Source of the DNA: Lithodes maja
Lineage: Eukaryota; Arthropoda; Malacostraca; Decapoda; Lithodidae
NCBI GenBank assembly: GCA_037953745.1
Contig: JBAKBP010007099.1
Coordinates: forward strand, 39,234-103,233
Direction: 5' to 3'
DNA length: 64,000 bases
The notes below the pieces were generated by a model. It was not told the DNA's origin, searched no databases, and was given only the letters and a program-made list of their open reading frames with translations. Shown piece by piece: positions 1 to 10,800 of the stretch. The translations under genes and the position numbers were made by a program. The stretch's first letter is position 1. Each line of letters begins with the position of its first letter.

Positions 1-1201
1 AAAGTAACAGCCATACTGGGTTGTGCACCAAGCATCAACCTAGGCTAAAATAATACGTGAATAATTCCTAAAGCATACGCAGTTAAAGTTAATATACACA
101 ATGCTGTCTTTATTACTAATAAAGTCTAGCAGCGGCATAAAAGGTAGCAGGAGACTAGGCAGAGCGCAAGCATGCTCGTAGCCTACTGTCTCCCCTTGAA
201 CAGATTTCCCTTATGTTATGTTAAGTGACTAGGAGGCTCTCTTGGTAAGTCCAGATCTCAAGTATCTGGTCTTGCCCTGGCACTCCACAAAGGTCAACAA
301 AATGAGGTAGCAAGCATACAAGTAAGAGTAGGCAAAAGCCCTTCGCTTGTATACTGCTACACTCGCAAATGAAATATATGCACAAGGGTTGCAGGCTACC
401 TAGCTCCGTCGAAGTCGTACAGGCTCTGACTTGCCATATACATCACTCAGACAACGACCAAAGATACCCTCCACTGTCTAGCATTAAATAGTAACAAAGA
501 ACAACTCAATAATTAGAAGCACCCAATGATAATATGACTCCATGTGACTATGACTAATAATCCCTAAAGCTAGTGCAAAACATATATGTGAGAACTGGTG
601 CTGGTAATACGACTGGCCTACTATGGAAGTCGTATGCAGAACCAGAAGGGGTAAGTAATTGAATAAAGACAAGAAGTATGAAAAAGAAGAAGTTCAGAGA
701 GAGAAACAGTAGTACAGAGGTTTAGATTGGGGACAGATTGCAAGGGACGTCTAGGACCAAGCACAACATACCAAGCTCTAAGGAGACACGCGGGTAGGAG
801 CCCCCCAGCACCAAACTAAGACAGCGGCACCCAATCACAGACCACTACGTCATGAAGAGCAGGCGTCATATGACGCGCCAGGCCCGCCGGCCAATCACGA
901 GCGTGGGAAACTCCGCCCGAGCGAGGAAGACACACGTACATACACACGCACATAATACCACCTCGCTGCCTCCTTCGTTCTCTCTCTCCTTGCAATTCAC
1001 ACTACATATCTTATACTCTATCACTGACATAAAATACTTCCAAGTGTCACAGACAAGAATAAAGACCACCACTGATCTGTCTGTGGCATCATGAATACTA
1101 AGAAAGAAAGAACATCATTCTACGATTATTATAGCCCATTTCACTGCCCTGGCGAGCGCTAGCGAGTACGAGCACATTCTGGCAAGCTGGCCAGCGTAAC
1201 A
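1..1201 (-). mobile_element. LTR (sense 3' LTR) of Gmr1-like element 1, truncated by window edge
   Basis: This stretch matches 6420-7621 almost base for base; by eye I count about 33 differences in 1.2 kb, so the two LTRs are roughly 3% diverged. It ends in gtaaca at 1201, the plus-strand image of a sense LTR starting TGTTACGCTGG. Just outside is a run that reads as a G-rich polypurine tract (tgggtggggt) on the minus strand, as expected 5' of a 3' LTR. About 600 bases of this LTR lie outside the window, so its target duplication cannot be checked. Confidence 0.9.
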
Positions 1202-1577
1202 CCCCACCCAAGATGTGGGACGTTTTAACCTCAGGTAAATGCAACATCTGATCAGACAGAATGCCCACCAACCCCGCCTCACCCAGCTACTCCCCCAAGT
1301 TGTGAAAACAAGGCACAATCACAAACATAAAACACTTCATTATATACAAAAAAAATCTACACAACACTTCCCCAAAATCATAGTATCACTTAACAATATT
1401 ACGCTCAACGAGCAAGCTTCAACAAGCCTAGCCTACTAAGACAAAAACTCAGAATGTCTTAGATTCTTGTTGTAACATACTGCACTTATATACTATCAAA
1501 AAGAAAGAGTTTTTATGTGAGGTTTATATATTTTTGTTTAATAGTGTTTTTGGCGGCTTTGCACTACAGGGGCAAGC

Positions 1578-2090
1578 CTAATTTTTCTTCACTCTCAAAC
1601 AAACACTGACTGAACGGCGAGGGTGCTCCTTAGGACATACCCTCCCATGATAAACAATCAGCCAGAACATTATCAGTGTCCTTAACATGCCACACATCCA
1701 ACTTGTGTTCCGGCAGCAAAACAACACCTGACACTGATAAACTGCCCAGTTCATCACAAGACTGGCACTTCCCTTCGCTCTCTCCGGCAACAGGACCTGC
1801 CAATAACCTTTCACTATTTCCACCTTAGTGATAAACGAGGCAGCCCCGATGCGGTCTATCGGGTCGTCAACTCTGGATAAGGTATAGGCGTCTGTCAGGG
1901 ATGATGCACCAACACTCTTGCAATCAACACACACCCGGATCTTGCCACTTAACTCAGGTTGCAAAGTTACTGGCAACGACCACTCACAATATCCTTTATC
2001 CCTCAGACCCTTTTCCTACATGCAGTCCAGCTCTGCTTTCACAACAGGCTGTCGAGCAGAATTTATACGGTAGGGAGCCTACTTGAGCCG
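1578..2090 (-). pseudogene. RT / RNase H remnant of element 1
   Basis: The minus strand encodes an RT start resembling element 2: a VTLQP motif, then KVEIVKGYWQVLLPERAK, the palm motif-A region where element 2 has KVDLVKGYWQ. The aspartate of motif A has become glutamate here. The frame then jumps to the RNase H end, recognisable as a short run LDVWHVKDTDNVLADCLSW that parallels the end of element 2 RNase H. RT motifs B to E including the YxDD box and most of RNase H are deleted. Stops and frameshifts are frequent. It is clearly dead sequence. Confidence 0.8.
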
Positions 2091-2890
2091 TGCACTGTCT
2101 CCAGCCTCCATGTCGGGTTCTACCCCATACATCAGGCCTGGAGAATCAACAAACATGCGGACGTACTGCCACAGCCTAGTACACAACTTCTCTTGGTGCT
2201 TAGGAACAAGAGGTTGCAACTTATCTCGAAGAACAACATGCTTATTGCCCTCCCACAACCCAGCCGAGACCGCAGTTTCTAAACTATAGCCTCCCTCCTT
2301 CTCCACCTCTGTCCCTAAAACAGTCAGTTCATGAGAGGGACAATCTGTACCACCTGTGCAGTCACTCCCATAGTTCATAAGTGCTAAGGCTTCCCCGCAG
2401 ATACCGTATATGCGCACCCCCGCATTCCTTGCGACTACACCTGCTGGCGCAGCATCACCGCCTTCAGCGCCATGGCCAGATACAGTCGGTCTATGGTAGG
2501 GCTGTTGCATTCGACTAGAGCAGCATTGGGAGGCTATGCGACGACCGGGCGCATCCACTCCACAGCCAACCTCACCAATCTGCTCAATGTCCTGATTCTG
2601 ACCACCACCCTTAGCAGCCATGGGTCAACCCTGACCTGACAACCATACCAAAGCCTCGTCGCCCACCTTGAACCACTGAAACAACGAGGCCAACGGTTTA
2701 CTAACACTCAAGTGACTTGCCAGCGGATCATCGTGCACCGCATGAGTTGTGAGGCCTGGATGCTCGGCACAAACAGTGGGGTATGAACTGAGCAGGTGCT
2801 GGATCGCTGCACACTGCTGCTCAGGCAGGTGCTCAAGCGCTTCCACAGCCACCTGACTCGTGTTCCCCGCCCACTGCTCCGCCGAGACAT
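2091..2890 (-). pseudogene. Integrase-end to RT linker, mosaic, element 1
   Basis: From 2852 downwards the minus strand reads EHLPEQQCAAIQHLLSSYPT and AEHPGLTTHAVHDD, the linker and RT start seen in element 2 (AEHPGLTTQAMHDV). It then changes at about 2700 to a stretch reading WFKVGDEALVWLSGQG, which resembles the C-terminal domain of a different Gypsy integrase. About 600 bases of low-similarity linker follow (2079-2621), then an RT start again. It looks like a mosaic of two related families, produced by template switching or by insertion and deletion. Both halves put an integrase end before RT. The mosaic reading is inference. Confidence 0.55.
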
Positions 2891-2933
2891 GACAATCCTA
2901 ACTTTTCACCACCTGTGCCTCACTGCCCCCCTC

Positions 2934-5566
2934 TCATTCTCCACCTTGGCCGCTGCAGACCAACACAGGGACAGTAGGCTGCTCAGGTGGTTGCCTCACA
3001 AACTCCTTTAACAGGTTCACATGACATGCTTCCCCGTCCTCATCGAGTTCAATTGCCCAATTCCAACAACTCTCAAGACTAAGATCATCTAGTTGCACCT
3101 GGGAACTACTCTGTCGCGGAGTGCCATCACACCCTACCATGTCACTAGGGGGGACAGGTTCTGGGGCCACTGCGGATCTCAATTTTGGTGCAATTACCGA
3201 GTCACCAAGGAGTGTTGCTGGGGCCAAACTCTCAACCCGACCACCATCCTTGACTTTGTCCTTCCGACCCTTCCACCGCTGGTCTGAACCCTGGGTACTA
3301 GGCTGTGACACCTGAGCGGACTGAGAACTGGTGACAGCGCACGCCATCTGCTGCGTCTGGCACCTCTCGAGCCCCTCTTGCCCCTCCCTACTCGTGTCGG
3401 CCGCCCTCTCAGCAACGACTAAGGGTGGAACCTCGGAAGTGAGCACCGCAAAGTCGTTACCGAGAAGGAGGTCGACCCCCTCAACTGGCAATTTCTCCAC
3501 AACACCCACATCCAACTCCCGTGTCACACCGTCCACCTCAAGTTCCACTCTGACCAGCGGGTAAGACCGCGTAGCATTGATGCCTTGAACCACCGCAACC
3601 CGAGCCGCATTAATAGTCTTGCCAGCGAAGTTCTTAATAAGTGTCTGGGAAGCGCCCGTATCACGCAACAACTCAAGCCTATGCTCCACACCAGCCCACC
3701 TTACAGTACCGTGCCCCCTATGACCACAAAAAGCATCTCGGACGGGTGACGAGCCCTCCTGCTGCTTCTGCACCGACTGTGACTTCGCAACTGACATATT
3801 ACCCCGGGCAAACACGGAAGACCTCAAAGACACACCGATGTTGCTCACTAGTGACACCACTGCTGTAGGCGGTGTGCTCGGACATGAGCGCGCAATATGC
3901 CCCTTCTCATGACACTTGAAACACTCCACTTCGCTCTTGGATTTCCTCTGAGGTGAGGAAGGGCCCTGGCCTTTCTTTAACGGGAAGGGTTTCGACTTGG
4001 GATCAAAATTGGCACCAGTACTCTTAAATGGGTAATTAGTTGTGTCCTTAATTCGGGGGGGTGGAGTGGTACGCCCCTGGTTACCTGCCTCAGATCTCTG
4101 TGCAGACCCACACCCACGAATCAATGACACCCTGAGGTCAGCCAACTGAGCCGCCTTCTGTAGAGTTTTAGGTTGCTTTTCTTTCAGGTTAAGAGTCAAG
4201 TCACTGCCAGTACATTTAAAAAATTGCTCTAACAACACTTATTCAACACTGAACAACACTGAACTCTCTCCCAGAATCAGTCTTTCCCTCTTCCTATGAC
4301 TTAAATTGCTTCAAACTCTGTGTGTCCAGGCATTTTGGCTCGAACGTCCCTTGATTTTGGCCCTGTCACTCTTTCAACTATGGGGGAGGCACTCGCTATA
4401 GGCAGTTATGCCTTTTGCCTCCCTCAATCACATAGAAAAAAAAAAAAAAAAAAAAAAAAAATTGCTTCACTGCATCAAAAGTAGTTGCCTTCTCCCACCT
4501 TAACCAATTCTCAAATGCATCTGACAGCTCGCTAGCGTGTTCCTGGAAAGGACTCTCCTTTCTCTTGGGAACAGCCCTAAATTTCAGCCTATAGGTCTCT
4601 GGCTGCAACTCATACGCCCTCAGGAAAGCCTCTTTCACTGCCTCATAATTCACACAGGAATCTAGGGGCAAAGCATCGTACGCCTTGAGTGCTTTCCCCG
4701 TCAATCGTGACGAAACAAGGGCTGCCCACTTCTCCTCGGGCCATTGGTGCTCCTGGCACTTTTCTCAAAACGGAGAAAGAATTCTGTAACTCCTATCTCA
4801 TCAAACACTGGAACCAACTTTAGTAGATGCGACAGGGACTGGTCATGGGGTCGACCCCCCTGGACGATCCGGTTCCTCGTCACCTCTACACAAGTTTTCT
4901 CTAGGTCAACATCGGCACAATACCTTGCAGACTCATACTTGAGCTCAGCCTCATGCTTTTTCTGCTCGACAGACAGCTCAGCCTCATGCTTCTGCTGCTG
5001 CTGCCTGAGCTCAGCCTCATGCTTTCGCTGCTCGAGCTCAACCCTTCGCTGCTCGAGCTCAGTCTGTTGCTTAAGTTTGGCGAGCTCGAGCTGAAGCAAC
5101 ATCTCGGGAAACAAACTTTGAAGAGGGGGTGCTACATTGGGGACCCAACCCGTGAGTCACCTAGAGGCATACCCAACCGCCAGCGGACATCGGCATGCGG
5201 GAACGAACTCGGCTCCGGAACCCGAGGGGGGGCCATGATAGGAGTTGAGTGGAATGGGGGCTGGGACGAAGGTACCCCAGCTCCCGCTCCACCCGAACCC
5301 CCATGCACCCCACCCAGCACACAGGTAACCAGCTCACTTCTTGATAAACCGCTAGTAACAGAAAACCCTAAGACCGTGGCTACACACTGCAGTCCGTACC
5401 GGTCCAGTCCCGACACCCGGTCCGCCGTCACAGGCTCCTCCAAAAAAATACGAGCATCCTCCTCATTGATCACCACCCGAACGCCGTTTAACAACTCCAC
5501 CTTCTCCACCTCCTCGCCTGTCTCTCGCACTGTGCCCTCACTATGCTCAGACCCGTCCAGTGACAT
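2934..5566 (-). pseudogene. gag-protease of element 1 (frameshifted, LINE-interrupted)
   Basis: Start taken at the ATG at 5566. An acidic N-terminal part (5132-5566) is followed in another frame by a long glutamate/arginine-rich coiled coil (about 4900-5114), then after a further shift by the capsid part (4704-4462) with YRLKFR, resembling a SCAN domain. A LINE 3' end interrupts at 4262-4461. Beyond it, 4238-2934 carries the nucleocapsid knuckle CFKCHEKGHIARSC (CX2CX4HX4C), the aspartic protease box LLRDTGASQ, and LLLGNDFA. The frame ends in LCHVNL-like integrase C-terminal residues fused directly to the post-protease linker, showing that integrase was deleted near 3040. Function in life: particle assembly and Gag processing; here it is non-functional. 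Confidence 0.88.
4262..4461 (+). mobile_element. 5'-truncated Jockey-like LINE insertion in gag
   Basis: The last codons of the LINE ORF2 (ESVFPSS-like through the stop in cgtcccttga), a short 3' UTR and a poly(A) run at 4435-4461 match the 3' end of the LINE at 55167-58046. The 3' UTR keeps the stem-loop with arms 4382-4391 and 4416-4425. Gag coding resumes on both sides. The gag codons at the junction are not simply duplicated, so a small target deletion or rearrangement is likely. Confidence 0.88.
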
Positions 5567-5807
5567 GATGGAGTCAACAACAAAATTCTCCAGTCAAGAC
5601 AAAAGTAGCCAAACTCTCGCGTAGCTTTATTCACACAAAATATTCGAAGATGTTTTTGAGTGCAATACTAGGTCACCAATAAACTCCAACAAGTTCTATA
5701 TATCCTCAAAACAATGTCCACTGCCAACACTGCGAGAAATAAATTCAACCCCAAATGGCAATAAGATTTCTCCAAAAAAAAACTGCAATATTCAGTTCAC
5801 TATATAC

Positions 5808-5825
5808 TGGTCTAAGGTCGCCATT
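5808..5825 (-). promoter_or_regulatory. Primer binding site of element 1
   Basis: Directly inside the sense 5' LTR the minus strand reads AATGGCGACCTTAG. The eight bases TGGCGACC are complementary to a tRNA 3' end GGTCGCCA; as I recall, arginine tRNAs have this end and prime 412/mdg1-type elements. The same sequence follows the LTR in elements 2 and 3. Confidence 0.7.
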
Positions 5826-7621
5826 TGTTACGACGGCACTACGAAATAAACAAGGGCACTTTATATTGGACTAGATGATAGGCTATATCTGCAACAACGG
5901 TACGCTAATTCCAAACCCTCGAACTATTACGCCGGTGAACAAAACACTTAAACCCTCCAGAGTTAATCTACTGGATAACGGGGTATCAATTAACTGAGTT
6001 TTAGTGCACTTCTACAAAGGCTTTCCGGTGACGGCAAAGCCTACTCACAACAGGAGTACTTTACGTTAATAAAATGCTCTCAAGTAATAACAATGCTTAA
6101 ATAAACTATAACAAGATTTAATAAAGAAGTATATGCTTACGATAACTTTAGTGTGAGTCTGTACTCAACACTAAACTCTTCAATGCTCTATGAAAACACT
6201 GGAAGTCTAGTCCTACAGCAAACAGATATGGAATCTTCTGAAAACGTCTGCTGCTCCAAGATGCTCGTCGAATATAGAACAGAAATAATGCAGGGGCAGG
6301 ACACCAAAGCGTGTATCTTAAATACACCAACAAGTAGGATACATATATATAAAACAAGGGAGTGCAACAACTCTGTGACAGCACTAATAATAGCGACTCA
6401 AAACAGTACTTCCTTAGCCAAAGTAACAGCCATACTGGGTTGTTCACCAAGCATCAACCTAGGCTAAAATAATACGTGAATAATTCCTAAAGCATACGCA
6501 GTTAAAGTTAATAAACACAATGCTGTCTTTATTACTAATAAAGTCTAGCAGCGGCATAAAAGGTACCAGGAGACTAGGCAGAGCGCAAGCATGCTCGTAG
6601 CCTACTGTCTCCCCTTGAACAGATTTCCCTTATGTTACGTTAAGTGACTAGGAGGCTCTCTTGGTAAGTCCAGATCTCAAGTATCTGGTCTTGCCCTGGT
6701 GCTCCACAAAGGTCAACAAAATGAGGTAGCAAGCATACAAGTAAGAGTAGGCAAAAGCCCTTCGCTTGTATACTGCTACACTCACAAAGGTAAAATATGC
6801 ACAAGGGTTACAGGCTACCTAGCTCCGTCGAAGTCGTACAGGCTCTGACTTGCCATATACATAACTCAGACAACGACCAAAGATACCCTCCACTGTCTAG
6901 CATTAAATAGTAACAAAGAACAACTCAATAATTAGAAGCACCCAATGATAATATGACTCCATGTGACTATGACTAATAATCCCTAAAGCTAGTGCAAAAC
7001 ATATATGTGAGAACTGGTGCTGGTAATACGACTGGCCGACTATGGAAGTCGTATGCAGAACCAGAAGGGATAAGTATTTGAATAAAGTCAAGAAGTATGA
7101 AAAAGAAGAAGTTCAGAGAGAGAAACAGTAGTACAGAGGGTTAGATTGGGGACAGATTGCAAGGGACGTCTAGGACCAAGCACAACATACCAAGCTCTAA
7201 GGAGACACGCGGGTAGGAGCCCCCCCAGCACCAAACTAAGACAGCGGCACCCAATCACAGACCACTACGTCATGAAGAGCAGGCGTCATATGACCCGCCA
7301 GGTCCGCCGGCCAATCACGACCGTGGGAAACTCCGCCCGAGCGAGGAAGGCACACTTACATACACATGCACATAATACCACCTCGCTGCCTCCTTCATTC
7401 TCTCTCTCCTTGCAATTCACACTACATATCTTATACTCTATCACTGATATAAAATACTTCCAAGTGTCACAGACAAGAATAAAGACCACCACTGATCTGT
7501 CTATGACATCATGAATACCAAGAAAGAAAGAACATTGTTCTACGATTATTATAGCGCATTTCACTGCCCTGGCGAGCGCTAGCGAGTACGAGCACATTCT
7601 GGCAAGCTGGCCAGCGTAACA
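5826..7621 (-). mobile_element. LTR (sense 5' LTR) of element 1
   Basis: 1796 bp, plus strand starting tgttacg and ending cgtaaca, so the termini form the short inverted repeat TGTTACG/CGTAACA expected of an LTR. Its last 1.2 kb repeats 1-1201. Target duplication cannot be tested because the other outer end is beyond the window; the outer flank here is catt. Confidence 0.9.
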
Positions 7622-7710
7622 CATTTGATTCAAATTCCGTGTGTCCAGGCATATTGGCTCGAACATTTCTTGATTTGGGCCCTGTTACACCTGGATGGGG
7701 ATAAATGTCT
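7622..7710 (+). mobile_element. Jockey-like LINE 3'-end scrap
   Basis: Plus strand carries the LINE ORF2 end (cgtgtgtccaggcatattgg, then the ttgatttgggccctg stop region) matching 4316-4370 and the minus strand of 55265-55320. The 3' stem-loop is not preserved. Element 1 appears to have inserted into or beside this older fragment. Confidence 0.7.
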
Positions 7711-7911
7711 TAAAACAGTAGACTGAATGAGAGAGAAAAAAAGCAGGTCACCCCCCTTATGGCTCTTGCAATAATTAGAGTAAAGATTAATTTGACTCTC
7801 ACATCTCCACCCTAAGCTGTACAAAATCTTATGAAAGCCTAAATATTAAGGGTATAAACTATCAAATAATCCACTGTCTCCACACCCCCTTCCTAAACAG
7901 CATACAGTCGC

Positions 7912-8124
7912 TTAACCCATACAGTACCAGGGACGTCCTAGTCATCATAGGCTGGCAACTATTAGACAATTTCATTAAGCTTAGGAAGGACCTCTAGCAA
8001 TTATATGGTTTCAAACTATCGCAACCAAACCTTTTAACTACCACAGATCCTTCCCTAGCGGCATAATATCGTGTTAATATAGCTAGAATAAAATATAACA
8101 CGTCACTGGTACTCAAAGGGTTAA
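7912..8124. mobile_element. 205-bp TTAA-flanked MITE
   Basis: Bounded by TTAA at 7912-7915 and 8121-8124. Inner ends are CCCATACAGTACCAGGGACG and, on the other strand, CCCTTTGAGTACCAGTGACG; they share CCC, AGTACCAG and GACGT in register. TTAA duplication with C-rich ends is the signature of piggyBac-superfamily elements. It has no coding capacity. Confidence 0.65.
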
Positions 8125-8298
8125 TGCATCGTCTACTGCCAGCCAGAGTATAATACAAACCTCGGTAGTGGAAGCCACGTGGGACCTGTATCTGCAAATG
8201 CAATTTACATGAAAAATGAATGCGAACTCCAACCAAGCTGTAATTGTTTGGGAAAGTTGGTATAATTAATTTTCGAGCATCCTGTTGTGTGTGCGTGT

Positions 8299-8302
8299 GA
8301 GA

Positions 8303-8359
<57 letters not shown>
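8299..8359. repeat. (GA)n microsatellite
   Basis: Interrupted GA dinucleotide run, followed by GT-rich sequence to about 8445. The stretch from 8125 to 8760 otherwise shows nothing recognisable. Confidence 0.95.
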
Positions 8360-8360
<1 letters not shown>

Positions 8361-8762
8361 ATATTGGTGTGTGTCTATTTGTGAGTGTAAGAGAAAATAG
8401 AGAGAGATGAGGTAGGAGTGTGTGAGTGTGTGTGTGTGTGGGTGTTGGGTAAGTGAGATAGAAGATAATTATGTATGTGGGTGAGTGAACCTTCTCTGCT
8501 CTTTAGTTTAGATAGCGTCATATGTTTGTTATAATTTATTTACTCTTACACGATTTCATTAGACCGCTGAACACGATATCATTATTTTGTTTTCTTTTTT
8601 GGCAACTTTCGGCGATTTTGTTCTGAACATAATTATACACAAATATAAACTCACCTAAGCCTCCCATAGTTTCTAATTTAGCTCAATAAAGTCGTCTAAT
8701 AATAGCCTGAATGAAAATAATATGAAATATGTTTTGGTATACTGAAAGCGTTAGTTGTAATA

Positions 8763-8765
8763 AAT

Positions 8766-8837
<72 letters not shown>
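8763..8837. repeat. (TA)n microsatellite
   Basis: About 75 bp of almost pure TA. The open frames through it (repeated IY) are artefacts. Confidence 0.97.
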
Positions 8838-8838
<1 letters not shown>

Positions 8839-8925
8839 GGAAAGGAAATACTGGATATAAAGCGTAAACAAATAAGTATAATTGTAGCTTGCCACTTTTA
8901 AAATATCTCTTCTCTTATATTCCAG

Positions 8926-8977
8926 CTACTGCCAAACTATTTCAGCGAGCCAAGGAAGGTTGTCCTGTTGCCCTCTG
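8926..8977 (+). other. Candidate host exon (52 nt)
   Basis: A pyrimidine-rich tract ending ttatattccag (8915-8925) precedes the segment, and gtaagta follows at 8978, a textbook acceptor and donor. One frame reads TAKLFQRAKEGCPVAL with no stop and ordinary protein composition. I do not recognise the gene. The surrounding sequence is non-repetitive compared with the rest of the window, consistent with an intronic position. Small size means chance cannot be excluded. Confidence 0.35.
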
Positions 8978-9184
8978 GTAAGTACACCTTGTTACTCGTT
9001 ATATTATAAGAGTATCAGTACAGTCATGGCCAACACTCATCCCCTACTTCTCATAAAGTCACATTAATGTTTCTCTATTGGCTTAACACACAAATACTTT
9101 TGACCCACCCCGAACAAATCTTGAATATATAAAGGCATTGTTATGAGTATTTTAAAGATGTTTTCACTTAAACTTGAGTATTAA

Positions 9185-10031
9185 CTCATACAGCCCCAGC
9201 TGATTTATATATGTTTCCCACTCGGAACCCAATCTAGTTTGCATTTTTGGTTTGGTTTTGCTGAAAAGACATATATATGGGTTAGAAATGAAGGAATATA
9301 AACAAAATAAATGCTGACCGAGGTCATCTTGAAGTCATAGGGGGAGGGGTCACCACCACCACTTGGTCCCATGCGCATTTTCAAAACTCCCGGGCTGGCA
9401 GCTTGTGGCGGTGAGTGTGGCTGATGTACGGTGCCTCCAGTTTTCAAGTGCGACTCATTTACACCACCCGAACTTCATGAGTGCCTCCACAGTGCTTAAA
9501 AGAACATTAATTATCACCAAATGTCATTGTAAGTGTAGGTACAGTATTATAAGTGCATAGAGTTCAGTGTTATAATTGCAGCTGAGTGGCAAACCTAGCT
9601 CGCGTCCTGGTTACCATGGTGACTGGCGGCCATCTTGCCCCCAGACAATTATAACATGCACGGACGAACACACAGTCAGCTGGCTGGCTGCCGCACCTCC
9701 CACACACACTCCCAACTTTCACTTTCATTAATTCACCCCGCTTATTGTTGTTGCTTCTTATCATGTATTTTATTGTGTCAATATCACTTTTGTACATTAT
9801 TTTTGGCACTTTTGAATTAAATAATATAGGCTAATATCACATTTAATTTGTGTACTGTTTACTCATGTTTAGCATCTCATGTAGCAGTCTTTTATTACAG
9901 TTTTATAAGTTTATAGTATATTTACAGGTTTAGCTGTCCGTCACTGTTATACAAATATTTTAGTGTCGCTATCACTTACACATTTTGTTCGGCACTTTGT
10001 ACTTAGAATATTTATATATTCACACAGTGTT
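9185..10031. other. Non-coding 3' part of the piggyBac element
   Basis: Between the transposase stop and the proposed left end. I see no gene; small open frames here have no family resemblance. Confidence 0.45.
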
Positions 10032-10800
10032 TTAGAAGTGCTCTAGGGTGTGATATTCCCTGGAGCACCTTGGCAAACACAGAGCAACATCACAGTCTGA
10101 GCAAAAGAACCTGGTTTTTGTTCTGCTTGGGGTCCTCTTGTGTCGTATTCCGGCACACATGACACCGTATGTAGGGTTTTTCCTTGTTGACTGTGGGAGG
10201 CACGCAGTCTGGGAAGTGACGTTCAGTATTTCTGGCAATCCCCTCTGCTGCTGGGCGTCGATGGGCGGGGCATTGCTGGGGATGCGGGCCAGTCATATTC
10301 TTCCCCAGCAACTGCCTGGACAACTCAATGCAGAAGTTCTCCATCGCTTCTGTCTTGCCAGTGGTAGTGGAGTAGATGATGTGACAGTTGTACAGGGTTA
10401 TATGTAAGAGGTGGAAGAATAACTTATTGTACCACCTCATCGTCTTCCTCGCACACTCAACTGACAAGATGACAGAGTCTGATATGTTCACCAGGCGCAT
10501 GTTGGTGTTATAATCGCAGATGGCAAGAGGATTTTGTGCCTGATCACCTGTTGTACGATCACAGCATCTGGTGTCTTGAAAGATGGGACAGAGGACTGTT
10601 GTGAGGATGTTCACATCACGGTTATCCAACCAGGACAGCAGTAGGACATCATTTACCTGGCGGGAGATGATCGAGCCCTTTTGCCGCCTGGTTGGTAGCT
10701 CGTGCAGGAAGGCGCGATTCCTCCTGACAGTGCTGCAGATGCCTGTGCTTCGGCTATGCAGGTATTTGGCAAGGGAGGGGCTGGTGTACCAATTGTCGAG
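10032..10800 (-). pseudogene. piggyBac transposase, C-terminal part
   Basis: Starting at the LTR junction the minus strand reads LDNWYTSPSLAKYL, the block holding the second catalytic aspartate of the DDE transposase. It continues through RRNRAFL and the third-acid region. At the end is a cysteine-rich domain split by a frameshift near 10145: YIRCHVC in one frame, then FFCSDCDVALCLPRCSREYHT in the other up to the stop at 10032, matching the piggyBac C-terminal zinc-binding domain. The 5' boundary is the insertion point of element 2. Frameshifts make it non-functional. The role in life is cut-and-paste transposition at TTAA. Confidence 0.85.
10797..10800. other. Target site duplication of element 2 (left)
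   Basis: cgag immediately before the LTR; the same four bases follow the right LTR at 20186-20189. Confidence 0.85.

Larger units (their letters stand above)
1202..5825 (-). mobile_element. Internal region of LTR element 1 (defective, Gmr1-like Gypsy)
   Basis: Lies between two matching LTRs and carries, in minus-strand order, gag (5566 downwards), protease, a scrap of integrase C-terminus, RT and RNase H scraps. It is about 4.6 kb against 5.7 kb in element 2. Most of integrase and the centre of RT/RNase H are missing, and a LINE 3' end sits in gag. The copy cannot move by itself. Order of the surviving pieces agrees with element 2 (integrase end before RT). Confidence 0.85.

Noticed and set aside
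4953..5624. 223-codon plus-strand frame
   Set aside because: Antisense shadow of the coiled-coil part of gag.
7994..8362. 122-codon minus-strand frame starting SLSLSLS
   Set aside because: Starts in the (GA)n run and continues through a MITE; no family resemblance.
8683..8895. Frame with repeated IY
   Set aside because: Product of the (TA)n tract.
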